Below, piece by piece: positions 52,084 to 62,102 of a stretch of 64,000 bases of DNA. Made by a program: the position numbers and the translations under genes. Position 1 is the stretch's first letter, and every line of letters begins with the position of its first letter. The DNA comes from Candidatus Flexicrinis affinis (GTDB lineage: Bacteria; Chloroflexota; Anaerolineae; Aggregatilineales; Phototrophicaceae), in the NCBI GenBank assembly GCA_016716525.1, contig JADJWE010000010.1, positions 339,740 through 403,739 on the forward strand. Reading direction: 5' to 3'. Under the pieces are notes generated by a model. That model made no database searches and was not told where the DNA came from. It was given only the letters and a program-made list of their open reading frames with translations.

Positions 52084-53960
52084 TCGAAGATCAAGGCGCG
52101 ACGCATCCGGACATGCGCGTTCCGGTTTACGGCATGCCGCAGATCACCGCCGACATGGCCGCTACGCTCGACCTCGGCGGTGCGTTCAGCGGTGTCAACA
52201 TCGCCTTCGACGGGACCGGCCTCGATACGTCGGGTGTCGGCGCACTGGGCGCCAACATCGTCTCGCTGGCGACGCTCTCCGAGTTGGTCGCGGAAGACCC
52301 TGTCGGTGACGCTGCAGGTGTCTACGTCCCGCGCCCGGGCGACAACTTCCCGCAGACCAACGGCGCGGTCGACATCACGCATGTCGGCATCACCAGCGAC
52401 TTCCTTGGCGGCGCGGGCGGCAACACGGTCGTCTACTTCTCGATCGCCGTGGCGGAAGAGTGGGTTGCCCCGTCGGACATCTTCTTCAACATCTACATCG
52501 ATGAGGACTTCGATGGTTCCGAAGACTTCATCGTCTACAACAGCACCAGCAACGCGACGTTCTCGTCGGCGTTCATCGACGTACACGGCTACTACGGCTT
52601 CGGCGCGGGTGCTGGCGTCAGCTTCGGCCAGTTCATCAACGGCTTCTCCGGCTCGAACATCAACACCATGCACCGCAAGAACAACGTCATGGTGATCCCG
52701 ATCTTCCTGTTCGGGGTAACGGGCTTCCTTGGCCCGGGTGGGACGTTCGATTACTGGATCGAGTCGTCGACGCGCGATAGCGACCTCGAGGTCGTGAGCG
52801 ATACCGTTGGCAGCGTCGGCACGCCGTTCACGTACGACGTCTTCGCTGAGAACTACTTCTTCAACGACCTGCTCGGTCAGGCTGGTGGCCCGTACATCGG
52901 TCTGCCGGCGTGGTACGACCTCGACGGCTATGCCGCCCCGGTTGACGTGCTGCCGACCGCCAACTTGGCCGCGCTGCCAGACATCCTCGTGCTGCACCAC
53001 CACAACGAGGACGCGGCGACCCGCGCCGAGGTGATGGACATCAGCGCGTTCACGATCACGCTGCCGAGCGAGACCGAGTTCGACCTGCTCAGCCCGGCCA
53101 GCGGCGCGTACGTCCGCAACACCGCCGCGATCACGGCCGCGACGTGGGAAGACCTCGGCGGCACGGTCATCGGCTACCGCTGGGTGCTGTCGCAGTTGTC
53201 GACCAACACCCGCCTCGGCACGGTGCTCGACCTGCAGAACCTGACCCCGATCGCTGACACCGACCTGCTCGAATGCGACGGCTCGGTCTGCACGCTGACG
53301 ATCCCGGGTGCAATCTCCGCGACACTCGGAGACGGGCAGTACGCGTGGACGGTCACCGCGACCGACTCGGTCAACGGCACGATCGAAGCGACCAATGGTC
53401 CGTACTTCTTCACCATCGAGACCAATGACATCGAACTGGTCGTCAACGGCGGGTTCGAGGATTGCGTGGCCAAGGTTGCGGCGCCGTGGACCGGCACCGG
53501 CTGCAAGCTTGACAACGCCAAGTCCTACACGGGTGACGGCTTCTACAACGGCAAGCCCGGCAAGAAGCTGAAGCAGGACATCACCCATCCGGCAGTCGCA
53601 ACTCTCGGCGCCGAAGATCTTGACTTCAGCGGCTACTTCGATGCCAAGGCCTCGGCCGGTAACATCGCAGTGCTGAAGGTCAAGTACGTCGACCCGAATG
53701 GCGGCGCTGGCGGTGATGGCAAGGACAAGCTGAAGCTCAAGTTCACGATCGACTCGGTTGGCTACGAAGCCCTGAACGGCACGTTGAGCCTGACCGGCCC
53801 CGTCACCTCGGTGAAGGTGCAGGTCGGCAGCAACACCGGCAAGGCTAAGGCCGATGATGTCAGCCTCGTGGTGGCCGGCGTAAACGGCCCGGCGCCGCGC
53901 GACGACGGTGGTCTGCTGCCGCCGCCTGCTGCTCCGGGTGGCTTCCGCGGTAACAACTAG
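52056..53960 (+). CDS. S8 peptidase C-terminal part after frameshift, with beta-sandwich domains
   Basis: 634 residues continuing the peptidase at 49642. Read back, the joint would give AAGS-HSPMPEEAGILLIEDQG, so this is not an independent gene. It contains a PPC/MAM-like beta region (DDFSG-like FSVAEEW... segments), an Ig-like domain (TEFDLLSPASGAYVRNTA, TWEDLGGTVIGYRWVLS) and a terminal carbohydrate-binding-like domain (LVVNGGFEDCVAKVAAPWTG). No sorting signal is seen at the C-terminus. The full protein would be about 1440 residues and extracellular. A good terminator follows. Confidence 0.75.
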   Translation: MPEEAGILLIEDQGATHPDMRVPVYGMPQITADMAATLDLGGAFSGVNIAFDGTGLDTSGVGALGANIVSLATLSELVAEDPVGDAAGVYVPRPGDNFPQTNGAVDITHVGITSDFLGGAGGNTVVYFSIAVAEEWVAPSDIFFNIYIDEDFDGSEDFIVYNSTSNATFSSAFIDVHGYYGFGAGAGVSFGQFINGFSGSNINTMHRKNNVMVIPIFLFGVTGFLGPGGTFDYWIESSTRDSDLEVVSDTVGSVGTPFTYDVFAENYFFNDLLGQAGGPYIGLPAWYDLDGYAAPVDVLPTANLAALPDILVLHHHNEDAATRAEVMDISAFTITLPSETEFDLLSPASGAYVRNTAAITAATWEDLGGTVIGYRWVLSQLSTNTRLGTVLDLQNLTPIADTDLLECDGSVCTLTIPGAISATLGDGQYAWTVTATDSVNGTIEATNGPYFFTIETNDIELVVNGGFEDCVAKVAAPWTGTGCKLDNAKSYTGDGFYNGKPGKKLKQDITHPAVATLGAEDLDFSGYFDAKASAGNIAVLKVKYVDPNGGAGGDGKDKLKLKFTIDSVGYEALNGTLSLTGPVTSVKVQVGSNTGKAKADDVSLVVAGVNGPAPRDDGGLLPPPAAPGGFRGNN

Positions 53961-54023
53961 TCACTGTCTCCTTCACTGTGGCCGGGCGGCGGCTTGGCCT
54001 GAGACAGCATAAGTCCAACACAG

Positions 54024-54057
54024 CGCCCGTTCCGTTGACCGGAACGGGCGTTGTCTT
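54024..54057 (+). terminator. Rho-independent terminator of the S8 peptidase gene
   Basis: CGCCCGTTCC and GGAACGGGCG form a 10-bp perfect stem around GTTGACC, followed by TTGTCTTG. Confidence 0.75.
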
Positions 54058-54112
54058 GTAATATGCCTAGTGATACATCTGTACTTACATGCCGATATTG
54101 CAGCTACATTGA

Positions 54113-55684
54113 TTGTGTCCCGTTGGACCCGAGGCTACCCTGAATGAGCGCGTCAACCCAGCCCGAACTCCCTGGCTTGACGGCCTACCCGCGCTTGCGC
54201 GCAGCCTGCCGGATACTGCCATACTTATGTTCGACAACAACCTGCGCTTTCTTCTGGCTGAAGGGCGCGACCTGCCGGCGTTCGGTTTCAACGCCGCGCG
54301 CATCGTCGGCTACAGGTTGGACGAGGCGCTCAACAGCGATCTGGCACGACGCTACGAATCGCACTTTCTGGCGGCGCTGCGCGGCCAGCAGACAACCCTC
54401 GAAGAGTCGTTCAACGATGGGCGTTCCGTCTACAGCATTCAGATCGGTCCGGCGCGGGACGCCGACCAGTCGGTGGTCGCCGGTGTCATGGTGTGCCGCA
54501 ACATTACCGCGCAGCGTATGGCCGAACGCAACCTACGCGAAAGCGAAGCGCGCACTCGTGCGCTGATCACCGCGATGCCGGACACGATCCTCGTTTTGAA
54601 TCACGATGGTCTGGTGGTCGATTACATTCCCAACCGCGTAATCGACATCGGCGTGACGCTGGTGCCGGGCATGAACATCCGCGATCTGCCCGCGCCAGAA
54701 TCGATGCTGCGCAGGGCCTTCGACATGATCGACCGGACGCTGCGCGAGGGGGCGATACCGCCTGTCGACATTGCGTGGACGCTTCCGAACGGTTCTACGG
54801 CGCACTACGAGCTGCGGTGCGTCGCCGTTACAGACCGTCAGGTGATGATGCTCGTGCGCAACATCACGACCCTGCGCACGGCCGAAGCCGCACTGCGTGC
54901 TCGCTTGGACGAATTGAGCGCACTGCGCGTTCTGGAGGCGCGGCTCTCCGACAGCATCGACTACGAACGCGTGCTGGATGTCGGCGTCGAAATTTCTCGG
55001 CAGCTCAGCGGCGCATCGGCCGGATTCATCGCCGTACAGCAGGCCGGCGATTTTCGCCTGATGCGTGCATTCGGCAGCGAGGCGGCATACCGGTTCAGCA
55101 CGGTCGAGAATCTGGTCCAAGGCATCTGCGGGCGCGTTCTGCGCACACAAAGGCCGCGTTTGTCCCTGACGTGTCCGCCGACCCGGACTATATTTGCGGC
55201 GCTGCCGGAAACAGTCGCACAGATCACCATTCCGCTCATGACGCATCGTGGACTGGTCGGGCTGTTGTCGCTCGAGTCGGACGTGCCGAATCAGTTCACC
55301 GAGACGCTGTTCAGCGTGCTGTGCATTCTCGCCGGGCGCTTGGCCGTTGCACTCGACAATGCGCAGCTTCACGCGCAAACCGTGCAGCAGCTCGAAGCCC
55401 TGCGCGAACTCCACGAACGCGTGAGCGATCTCGAACAGGTCAAGACGATCATGCTGCAGCTTGGCGCGCATGACTTGGGCGACCCGCTGATGCTGATCAA
55501 CAACTTCGTGGCGTACCTGCGCGACGACCGGCAGCAGGGCATGCCGGTTGGCAAAGCGCAGTTCGAGTATCTCGAGCAGATTGAAACGGCCGCCGAGCGG
55601 ATCTATCGCATTTCACGCGACATCCTCGACGCCGAGCGTGTCGACCTGCTGATCGACTCTGAACGTTTCGAGGGCTGTCACTGA
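54113..55684 (+). CDS. PAS-PAS-GAF sensor histidine kinase, N-terminal part
   Basis: 523 residues in this frame. Two PAS-like domains (MFDNNLRFLLAEGRDLPAFG; MPDTILVLNHDGLVVDYIPN) are followed by a GAF domain (YERVLDVGVEISRQLSGASA to LLSLESDVPNQF), a coiled coil (VQQLEALRELHERVSDLEQV) and a dimerisation helix with the phospho-acceptor His in LGAHDLGDPLMLIN. No membrane helix is present. The start is unclear (TTG at 54113 gives the longest frame). The frame ends near 55684, and the kinase domain continues in the next frame. Confidence 0.82.
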   Translation: MCPVGPEATLNERVNPARTPWLDGLPALARSLPDTAILMFDNNLRFLLAEGRDLPAFGFNAARIVGYRLDEALNSDLARRYESHFLAALRGQQTTLEESFNDGRSVYSIQIGPARDADQSVVAGVMVCRNITAQRMAERNLRESEARTRALITAMPDTILVLNHDGLVVDYIPNRVIDIGVTLVPGMNIRDLPAPESMLRRAFDMIDRTLREGAIPPVDIAWTLPNGSTAHYELRCVAVTDRQVMMLVRNITTLRTAEAALRARLDELSALRVLEARLSDSIDYERVLDVGVEISRQLSGASAGFIAVQQAGDFRLMRAFGSEAAYRFSTVENLVQGICGRVLRTQRPRLSLTCPPTRTIFAALPETVAQITIPLMTHRGLVGLLSLESDVPNQFTETLFSVLCILAGRLAVALDNAQLHAQTVQQLEALRELHERVSDLEQVKTIMLQLGAHDLGDPLMLINNFVAYLRDDRQQGMPVGKAQFEYLEQIETAAERIYRISRDILDAERVDLLIDSERFEGCH

Positions 55685-56129
55685 CGGCACTGGTGAACGA
55701 CGTGGTCGATGCCCAGCGGCCCGCCGCCGAGTCGAAAGACCACTCGCTGTCGATCGACCTGCCGCATGACCCGGCCACGGTCGAAGGCGTCGGCGCCGTG
55801 CTGGCGCAGTCGGTGACGGATCTCATCAACAACGCCATCAAGTACACGCCGCAAGGCGGCTCGATATCCGTGCGCGTGCGCCCTGACGGGGACGACTACG
55901 AGTTCAGCGTGACGGATACCGGCTTCGGGATCCCTGACGAAGCGAAGGATCAGCTATTCAGGCCGCTGTCGCGGGTCGGATCGCGCGAGACGCGCCGTAT
56001 TGCCGGGACGGGCTTCGGCCTGTACCTCGTCAAGCGCATCGTCGAGCGCCACGGCGGGAGCGTGTTCTTCACGAGCGTGCTGGGCAGGCGGCGTTCGGGT
56101 TCCGCCTGCCCAAGGCGCTCGCTCCGTGA
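55685..56129 (+). pseudogene. Histidine kinase ATP-binding domain, frameshifted continuation
   Basis: 55693 onward reads LVNDVVDAQRPAAE, the N-box SVTDLINNAIKYTPQGGS, the G1 box VTDTGFGIPDEAKDQLF and G2 box GTGFGLYLVKRIVERHGGSV. A second shift near 56085 is needed to reach FRLPKALAP and the TGA at 56127-56129. Two indels therefore separate the ATPase domain from a normal kinase gene. The stop overlaps a GTG (GTGA) starting the next protein. Confidence 0.75.
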
Positions 56130-57136
56130 TCCGCCGCCTCGCCGCGATGGGGGCGATCTGGGCGTGGCGCTGGTCGCCATCTTTGTCGTTCGCGCGGCGG
56201 CAAGCGGCGTGCGCACGCCGCAGGTCACGTTTGCCGACGCGCCGCCCGGCCTGTATGCCACGACATCTACCATCACGTTAAGGCTACGCTGATCAGGGCA
56301 CTCGACCGCCTGCCGGTCGCGTGGGCGTGGTCGCCGGACGGGTCGCGCCTCGGCTACGTGCTGCTCGACGGCACCGACGGTGGGTACGATTTGCTGACGT
56401 GGCTGCCCGGCACGCGCAGGTCGGTTCTTCACGTCGAGGATATGCCGTTCGGTTCGCCGCCGGCATGGTCGCCCGGTCGCAGTCGATCGTGTATGTCGAT
56501 CAGCGCCAAGACCTGTATCCTCGCGCTGGCGGGCGGCGCGCGCTGCCTGAACGTCCAGCCTGCCGGTCAGCCGACGTGGGCGCCGGACGGGTCGGCGGTG
56601 GCGTACCTGTCGCGCGTGCGCGCTGGCGGCTTGCAGCGCGTCGAGGTCGACAGCGGGCAGACCCACCGTTGTTCACCGGCATTGACGGGGTGAACAATCC
56701 GCGCTGGTCGCCGGATGGCGCGTGGATCGCGTTCAGCTACGAACCACCGCAGGACGATACGCGCCACCTGTATATGGTCGCAGCCGACGGCGGAGAGCCG
56801 ATCCTGTTGACCGATCAAGATGGATGGCAGGATCAGGCGGTGTGGTCGCCGGACAGCCAGCGGATCGCCTACAATCATTATCCGGCCGCGCCAAACAGTC
56901 GGCCCGACGTGGCGGTGGTGGATATCGAAACGCGGATCACGTTGGTGACGCGCCACCCGCAAACCGACACCGATCCGCGCTGGTCGCCGGACGGGAGATC
57001 GTTGGCGTTCGTGAGCGACCGCTACGACGTGCGTCCGCGGCTGCATGTCGTGCCGGCCGACCGCCTCGACGCCGTCGAACCGATCAGCGTGCCGGGGATC
57101 GCGATGCGCCTATACGCGTACGCGTGGCGGCCCTGA
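56126..57136 (+). pseudogene. TolB-like beta-propeller protein, frameshifted
   Basis: GTG at 56126 starts a signal-like N-terminus. PD40-type propeller blades follow in changing frames: AWSPDGSRLGYVLLDGTDGG, PTWAPDGSAVAYLSR, NPRWSPDGAWIAFSYEPPQD, AVWSPDSQRIAYNHYPAAPN and DPRWSPDGRSLAFVSDRYDV. At least three frameshifts interrupt the gene. It directly follows the histidine kinase and may be its extracellular partner. Confidence 0.72.
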
Positions 57137-57149
57137 GCGCGCTGCGCGC

Positions 57150-57422
57150 CGAGGATAAGTCCCCAGATCGTAAGTGCAAGGGGCCAATGCCGGGGATGAA
57201 TCCCCCGGCTAATACGTTCAAAGCCCGCTAAAAAGGGGCTTGCTGGTGATGCCTTGCGCAGGCGGAGAACGGGAGAAGCCCGTGCCGCATCGCAACGCAG
57301 CCCTCACTCCTCCGGCCATGATTCGGACCTCACCCGGCCCCTCTCCCGAGGAGAGGAGAAAAGACTACGCGTGGGACACAGATGCCCCTCTGCACATGGG
57401 AGACGGGTTGGGGTAAGGTTTT
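57150..57422. repeat. Spacer with dispersed repeats
   Basis: 57186-57245 contains a GCCCGCTAAAAAGGGGCTTG hairpin-type element after CCCCCGGCTAATACGTTCAA. 57310-57360 carries the CACCCGGCCCCTCTCCCGAG palindrome, and 57385-57420 a further GATGCCCCTCTGCACATGGG-like variant. No gene is supported. Confidence 0.55.
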
Positions 57423-57489
57423 CCAGGGTGAGCGGCGCGGTCTCAATCTCCGTCATACCGCGCCTTGTGGTGGGAGAGGAAGGTAATCT

Positions 57490-58653
57490 ATGAAATTTGG
57501 CGTTGTTTCTCCGCAGGACTGGGGCTGAAGTCCGCCGACGTCGTCCACAGACGTGCTGCTGCCGGCGGTTGGCGTATCCCCATCTGAACTGGAACACCGC
57601 ATTCGTCACTATGCATACGACTGGGCGCAGCGGCACTTCGATGACGAGACCGGGGCATTTCTCGGCTTTTACAGCGCGGCCACGAAGCGCTTTGAACCGC
57701 CGCAAACCGTGAACCTCATCGCTCCGTAGCAGTTTCTTGCCGCCTACGATCATTATCAGGACGAAAGCTGCTGACCCAAGCCGCCCGCGCGACGGACTGG
57801 TTCTACCGGCACTTTGTCGTCACCCATCCGATGAGCGTGGTCATCGGCGGCGTAACCGGCCCCTACCGCCGGCGGAACTGTGGACCAAGTTCACGGCGGA
57901 ATTTGTCATCCTGTGGCAGGGCTTCATGCCGGAATGGCGGTTCGTCTATTTGGACCGCGCGCGGCAAGCGCCGGATTCCTCGTGCAATCCACGGTACGGC
58001 TTTCGGCCCGTACAACATCGCGCAGGACTCGTGGCGGGAGCTGGGCTGGCAGTCGTTTGGCCGGGTGGTGGAGCGTTCTTGCTGCTGGCGGATGTCGGCG
58101 GCGAACCAGATGGCACGATTACGCGCTGAAATGGGGCGAATACGGCCTGTCGCTGCAGGCGGACGACGGCAGCTTCTACCTGATCAACGACGACTATTTC
58201 AACACCGATATTGCAGCGGATGAGCTGAGCATGCGTCATGCTGTATGAGCACGCGGCAGGCGTGTTCTTGAACGCCGCCGAGCGTTTCGCTGAATGGCTG
58301 CGTGCACGGCAAAATGCCGACGGCTCGTGGCCGCTGACGATCGACCGCGATGGCAACGTGGTGGTGCCTACCGTCGGGCCGGGCGACATCCCGAATATCG
58401 CCATCGCCTTGCTACGCCTTCATCACGTCACGCGGAAGCCCGTCTATCTCGACGTGGCGTGCCGGGCGCTGCGCTATTCGCTGACCGTGCAGGTTATCCC
58501 CGGCAGCGATCATCCCTACAGCGACGATCCGACGCTCAGTGGGGCTTCTGGTCATGGGATCCGTACTACGACTTCACCCTCTCCGGCGACCAAGCTACCC
58601 ACCATGTGCGCGGCTTTTTGTTCGCGCTCGACTACCTGTTGCAAGGCGATTGA
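57490..58653 (+). pseudogene. Alpha/alpha-toroid (six-hairpin glycosidase-like) protein, frameshifted
   Basis: A GAGGAAGG precedes ATG 57490 (MKFGVVSPQDWG). Fragments then appear in several frames: SELEHRIRHYAYDWAQRHFD, FTAEFVILWQGFMPEWRFVY, GPYNIAQDSWRELGWQSFGR, RFAEWLRARQNADGSWPLTI, GDIPNIAIALLRLHHVT and WGFWSWDPYYDFTLSGDQAT, ending LLQGD. The pattern of repeated helical hairpins with ADGSWPL is that of toroidal glycan-active enzymes, but no catalytic residues can be assigned. Several indels and an in-frame TAG (57727) interrupt it. Confidence 0.6.
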
Positions 58654-58780
58654 AGTCTGTGACGTCCGCGCAGGCAGCACGCGCGGGGGTGTGCAGTAAG
58701 ATCGGGCTGCGCGGGTCCGCCTCCGCCTGGCGTACCGGGAACGGCGCCCGACCGGCCAGACCAGCAAGGGTGGATCCCGG

Positions 58781-60180
58781 ATGTCGCAGCGGTATTTGAG
58801 CAGCCCCACGCGACCAGATTCACGCACCGCAGACGTCGTGATCATCGGCGGCGGGCCAGCCAGCACGGCGGCGCTGTGGGCGATAGCGCGCCGCGCCCAG
58901 ACCGGGTCGTCCTTATCGAGCGAAGCGACCGCCTCGGCCCAGGAAGTTCGCTCGCCTCGCTGGAGTGCTTCCGAACGTGTTGGCCGACGCTGTGCCTCGC
59001 ACGGCAGATGGCGCGCAGTGTGGAGGTCTTCCACAACGCCGACGCCTACCTCGGCGACGGCGCAGCACATGCGCTGGCGATGAAGGAACGCGGCTATCTG
59101 TTCTGCGCGTTTACCGAAGCACAGGCGTCTGCCCTCGCCGCGGACGTCGTTCACCTGCGCGGTATGGGTCTGACACACATCGAATACCTCGACGCGGTTG
59201 GGTGCACCACCGCCTGGTTGGCTCAGCGAGCGGGTGATCGCCGCGAAGTACGACCCGGTCGCCGGGTGGCTGGACTCGAACGCGCTGATTTACCGGTACG
59301 CCCGGGTGCGCCCTCCGCCACGATCCTGCTTGGCGTGCAAAGACACGCAGATCCGCGTCGAGAACGGACGCGTCCGCGGCGTGTCCGACGCCCCCGGCGA
59401 CATCGCGTCACCCCATGTCGTGATCGCCTCGGAGCCAGCGCCCGTGCCGGCGGAAGCGCGCGGGATTCGAACTACCGGTCATGCGCCCCCGCCAGAGTTT
59501 CCACCGGGTTGGCGTCACGATCCGTTTCCCGAGGACGCACCCATGATTATCGGCGCGGCACCGTATCCGCACGTGCACGTCGAGGCGAAAACCAGCACGA
59601 TCTTCGGCTGGGAGTACCAATGGCGAACCAAATCGGCCCGGCGAAGAATACGGCGCGAACGCCGCGCGACGCGATCATCGATCGGTCACGCCCGTCGAGC
59701 AGTTGAAGGATCCGCGCTTTCCGTCGCTGACGCTGCTGCAACTCGCGCCAGTTCGGCCACGCGGACGGTGAGGATTTTGCCGACCCGCGCTACCTGCGCG
59801 GCATCTTCGCACAACATCGGTTACTACGTCTACCGCGACGCCTCGGTGGCGTACCGTACGCTGCCCGACGGCCGCACGCAGCCGTATGACGGCGAACGCG
59901 CCATCATCGATTCGGCGCCGAGCATCGACGGACTGACCGTCTCGATCGCGCATGCCGGTCACGGCATCATGACCTCGCCGGCGGCGGGGAAATCGCGGCC
60001 TGCAAAGTCCTCCGGGCTTCCGCTGGCCGACCCGAGCTTCAGCCACTTTGGCTGGGACGTGCCGTGGGTCGAGCACGGCGGCAACGCTTTAACCGGCGCG
60101 CGCATGTGGGCAGCAGGGCAGTTCGCCGCTCCGGACCTGCCCCAACCGGTCCGTGAGCATCCGCGCCACCGCAGGCGTGA
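58781..60180 (+). pseudogene. DAO-type FAD-dependent oxidoreductase, frameshifted
   Basis: Pieces in different frames give the nucleotide-binding start DVVIIGGGPASTAALWAIAR, VVLIERSDRLGPGSSLASLE, QMARSVEVFHNADAYLGDGA and, near the end, FAD-site blocks TLPDGRTQPYDGERAIID, IDGLTVSIAHAGHGIMTSPA and FSHFGWDVPWVEHG. The order and motifs are those of D-amino-acid oxidase/glycine oxidase-like enzymes. Multiple frameshifts break it. Confidence 0.65.
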
Positions 60181-60370
60181 CTCTGCGCAACGCGGAACAG
60201 TCGCGCGTCAGGCCACCGGTGCGGCTACTCACTTGGCAGTGCGTCGCGGTCCGCCGTGCCGCGTCGCCCTCAACCTGCGTGCCTGGTTGGTGTTAGAATA
60301 ACGGAGCGGATCGAATTCCCGTTTGCAGAACTTCTGCTCAGACGCTTGGCGACACACATAGGAGGATCTA

Positions 60371-61680
60371 ATGTCCCGATTGGTGGCGCTGATGCGTTCG
60401 TTCTAATAGTCGGAGGTTTTGGACCGCCGCTCAAATTGGCCAAAGCGGCAGCGTGACCGTGCTTCATGACGATTTCGGTCAAGATACCGGCGCGTGGTCG
60501 TTGGCCCGCGCAGGTCCGGCACCCGCGTGATTGAAGGCGGTCAGCTACGCATCACAGACTTCGAACATTTTGAACCAACCAGCTATCTTCTTGCGGACTC
60601 TATTCGATCTTGAAATCGCTAAGATACGACACTGCTCAGCGGCAACGACCGCGCGTGGCATGTCTTTATTGCGCTACGCCGTTCATCCTGATCCTCATTT
60701 GCACGCGTGCGGCGATCGCATCACGAACCAGATATGGTCGACTGCCGGCGGCCACACGAAACCGTCCTTGCGCAGTGGGCGATGAGCGCCAGAGGCGCGT
60801 GCGGCAGGCATTTCGGTTGTCCCCGACTGCGGTATGGGTCAGGCTTAAACAACACGCTCAGGATCTGGCGGTGATTAACCGCTCGCTCCCGGGGATACGC
60901 CCCACTTGCGGCGTGCGGCGCTCTGGGATAGAGGTCTTCCGCAAGAACCGACCCCGCCGTGGGGGGTACAGTTGTTCGTTTCATATCAACGGCTGGCCAA
61001 CGAATATGATGAATTGACTTTAGTTCTGCGCAATGGCGCGGTGACCAAAGTCGACGCGTTGACCGAGCCAGAAACGCTCACGTTCGATGGACTCGGTGAA
61101 TTCGACGCGTTCGTCACATCCGGAGGACCTCCACCCGTACCGTATTCACTCGAAGGGACGTTGGAAGTTCTACAAGAATGAAACCCTTCGTTATCCCAGG
61201 CACCCGCCAGTTCAAGGCGTTCAAGGATCGGCCTGTTCAAAGAAGAGCCGCTGACAATCACGCCCAGGTTTTCCGTGGCTCCGCGCCAGCTGGTTCACAT
61301 CTCGGCCCGCAACCGAGCGGGGCCGTTTCATGGATATATGTCTGATGCGGGCGCGGAACGGCGAGCATTGATGGTCAGCGCGTGTCGGTGATCGTGGGGC
61401 TGATGGACCGCTATGATGAAAATGCCGACTTCACAGCGATGGAACGCCTGACAGGCTGGCACGCGGCGATCATAACGGTTCATTGCCCGTGGAGAAGTAG
61501 AAGCTGGTGTCCAGCCTCTTGGGAACTGGCGATCTCAGCAACACGATTCGTAGACGAAGGTGCGTCGGCGCGGGATCGCGATCACCGAGCGTTGGCAGGA
61601 ATCGGGTTCGGCGGGCACGTAGAGACTGCCGCTGGCAGTCGTCAGCCATATCGCGCGCACCAGCGAGGCCGGTGATCCTC
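60371..61680 (+). pseudogene. Saccharopine dehydrogenase-like enzyme, frameshifted
   Basis: AGGAGG at 60361-60365 precedes an ATG at 60371. Reassembled fragments include SVTVLHDDFGQDTG, IEGGQLRITDFEHFEP, GISVVPDCGMGQA, YDELTLVLRNGAVTKVDALT then EPETLTFDGLGEFDAFVTSG, LRYPGHPPVQG and DRYDENADFTAMERLTGWHA. These match the order of blocks in saccharopine dehydrogenase-family reductases. Frameshifts and at least one stop interrupt it repeatedly. Confidence 0.65.
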
Positions 61681-62102
61681 GTGGATGGTGTTCTGACGGT
61701 CGAGGTCACGGATCCACGCACGTATTCGGTCCTCCTAAACCACAGCGGCATCTGGTGGCCTTCGCAGGCCGCGAGGTTCTTAGCAGCGAGGATCGGTTGC
61801 GGTGACGATGGTTGGGCGCAGGCTCGGTGCAGCGGGCTGTTAAGCGATTCGAGGGTGCACAACGGTGCGCCGTATCGACCTTGATGAGCTTCACTCTGAC
61901 TGGTAGCAGAGACAGGGTGGTTACCGGTGACGCCTGCAGCGTGCCAGTTAACGGAAAGGCTGAAGTCGGTTGAACTGAACAGCCCCTCGATCGTATGGCG
62001 CTGGTTTCGATGTTGTGACGTCAAACCGATCCGCATTACTCGACTACAAAATGAGTATGTACCCAGCACCGCCTCATGCGTAAGCCACTCGCTGGCACCC
62101 GT
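61681..62102. other. Unassigned stretch in the error-rich tail
   Basis: No protein family could be recognised on either strand. The region lies between the 3' ends of the saccharopine dehydrogenase-like (+) and rhamnosidase (-) genes, and part of it probably encodes the last residues of either. Confidence 0.4.
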
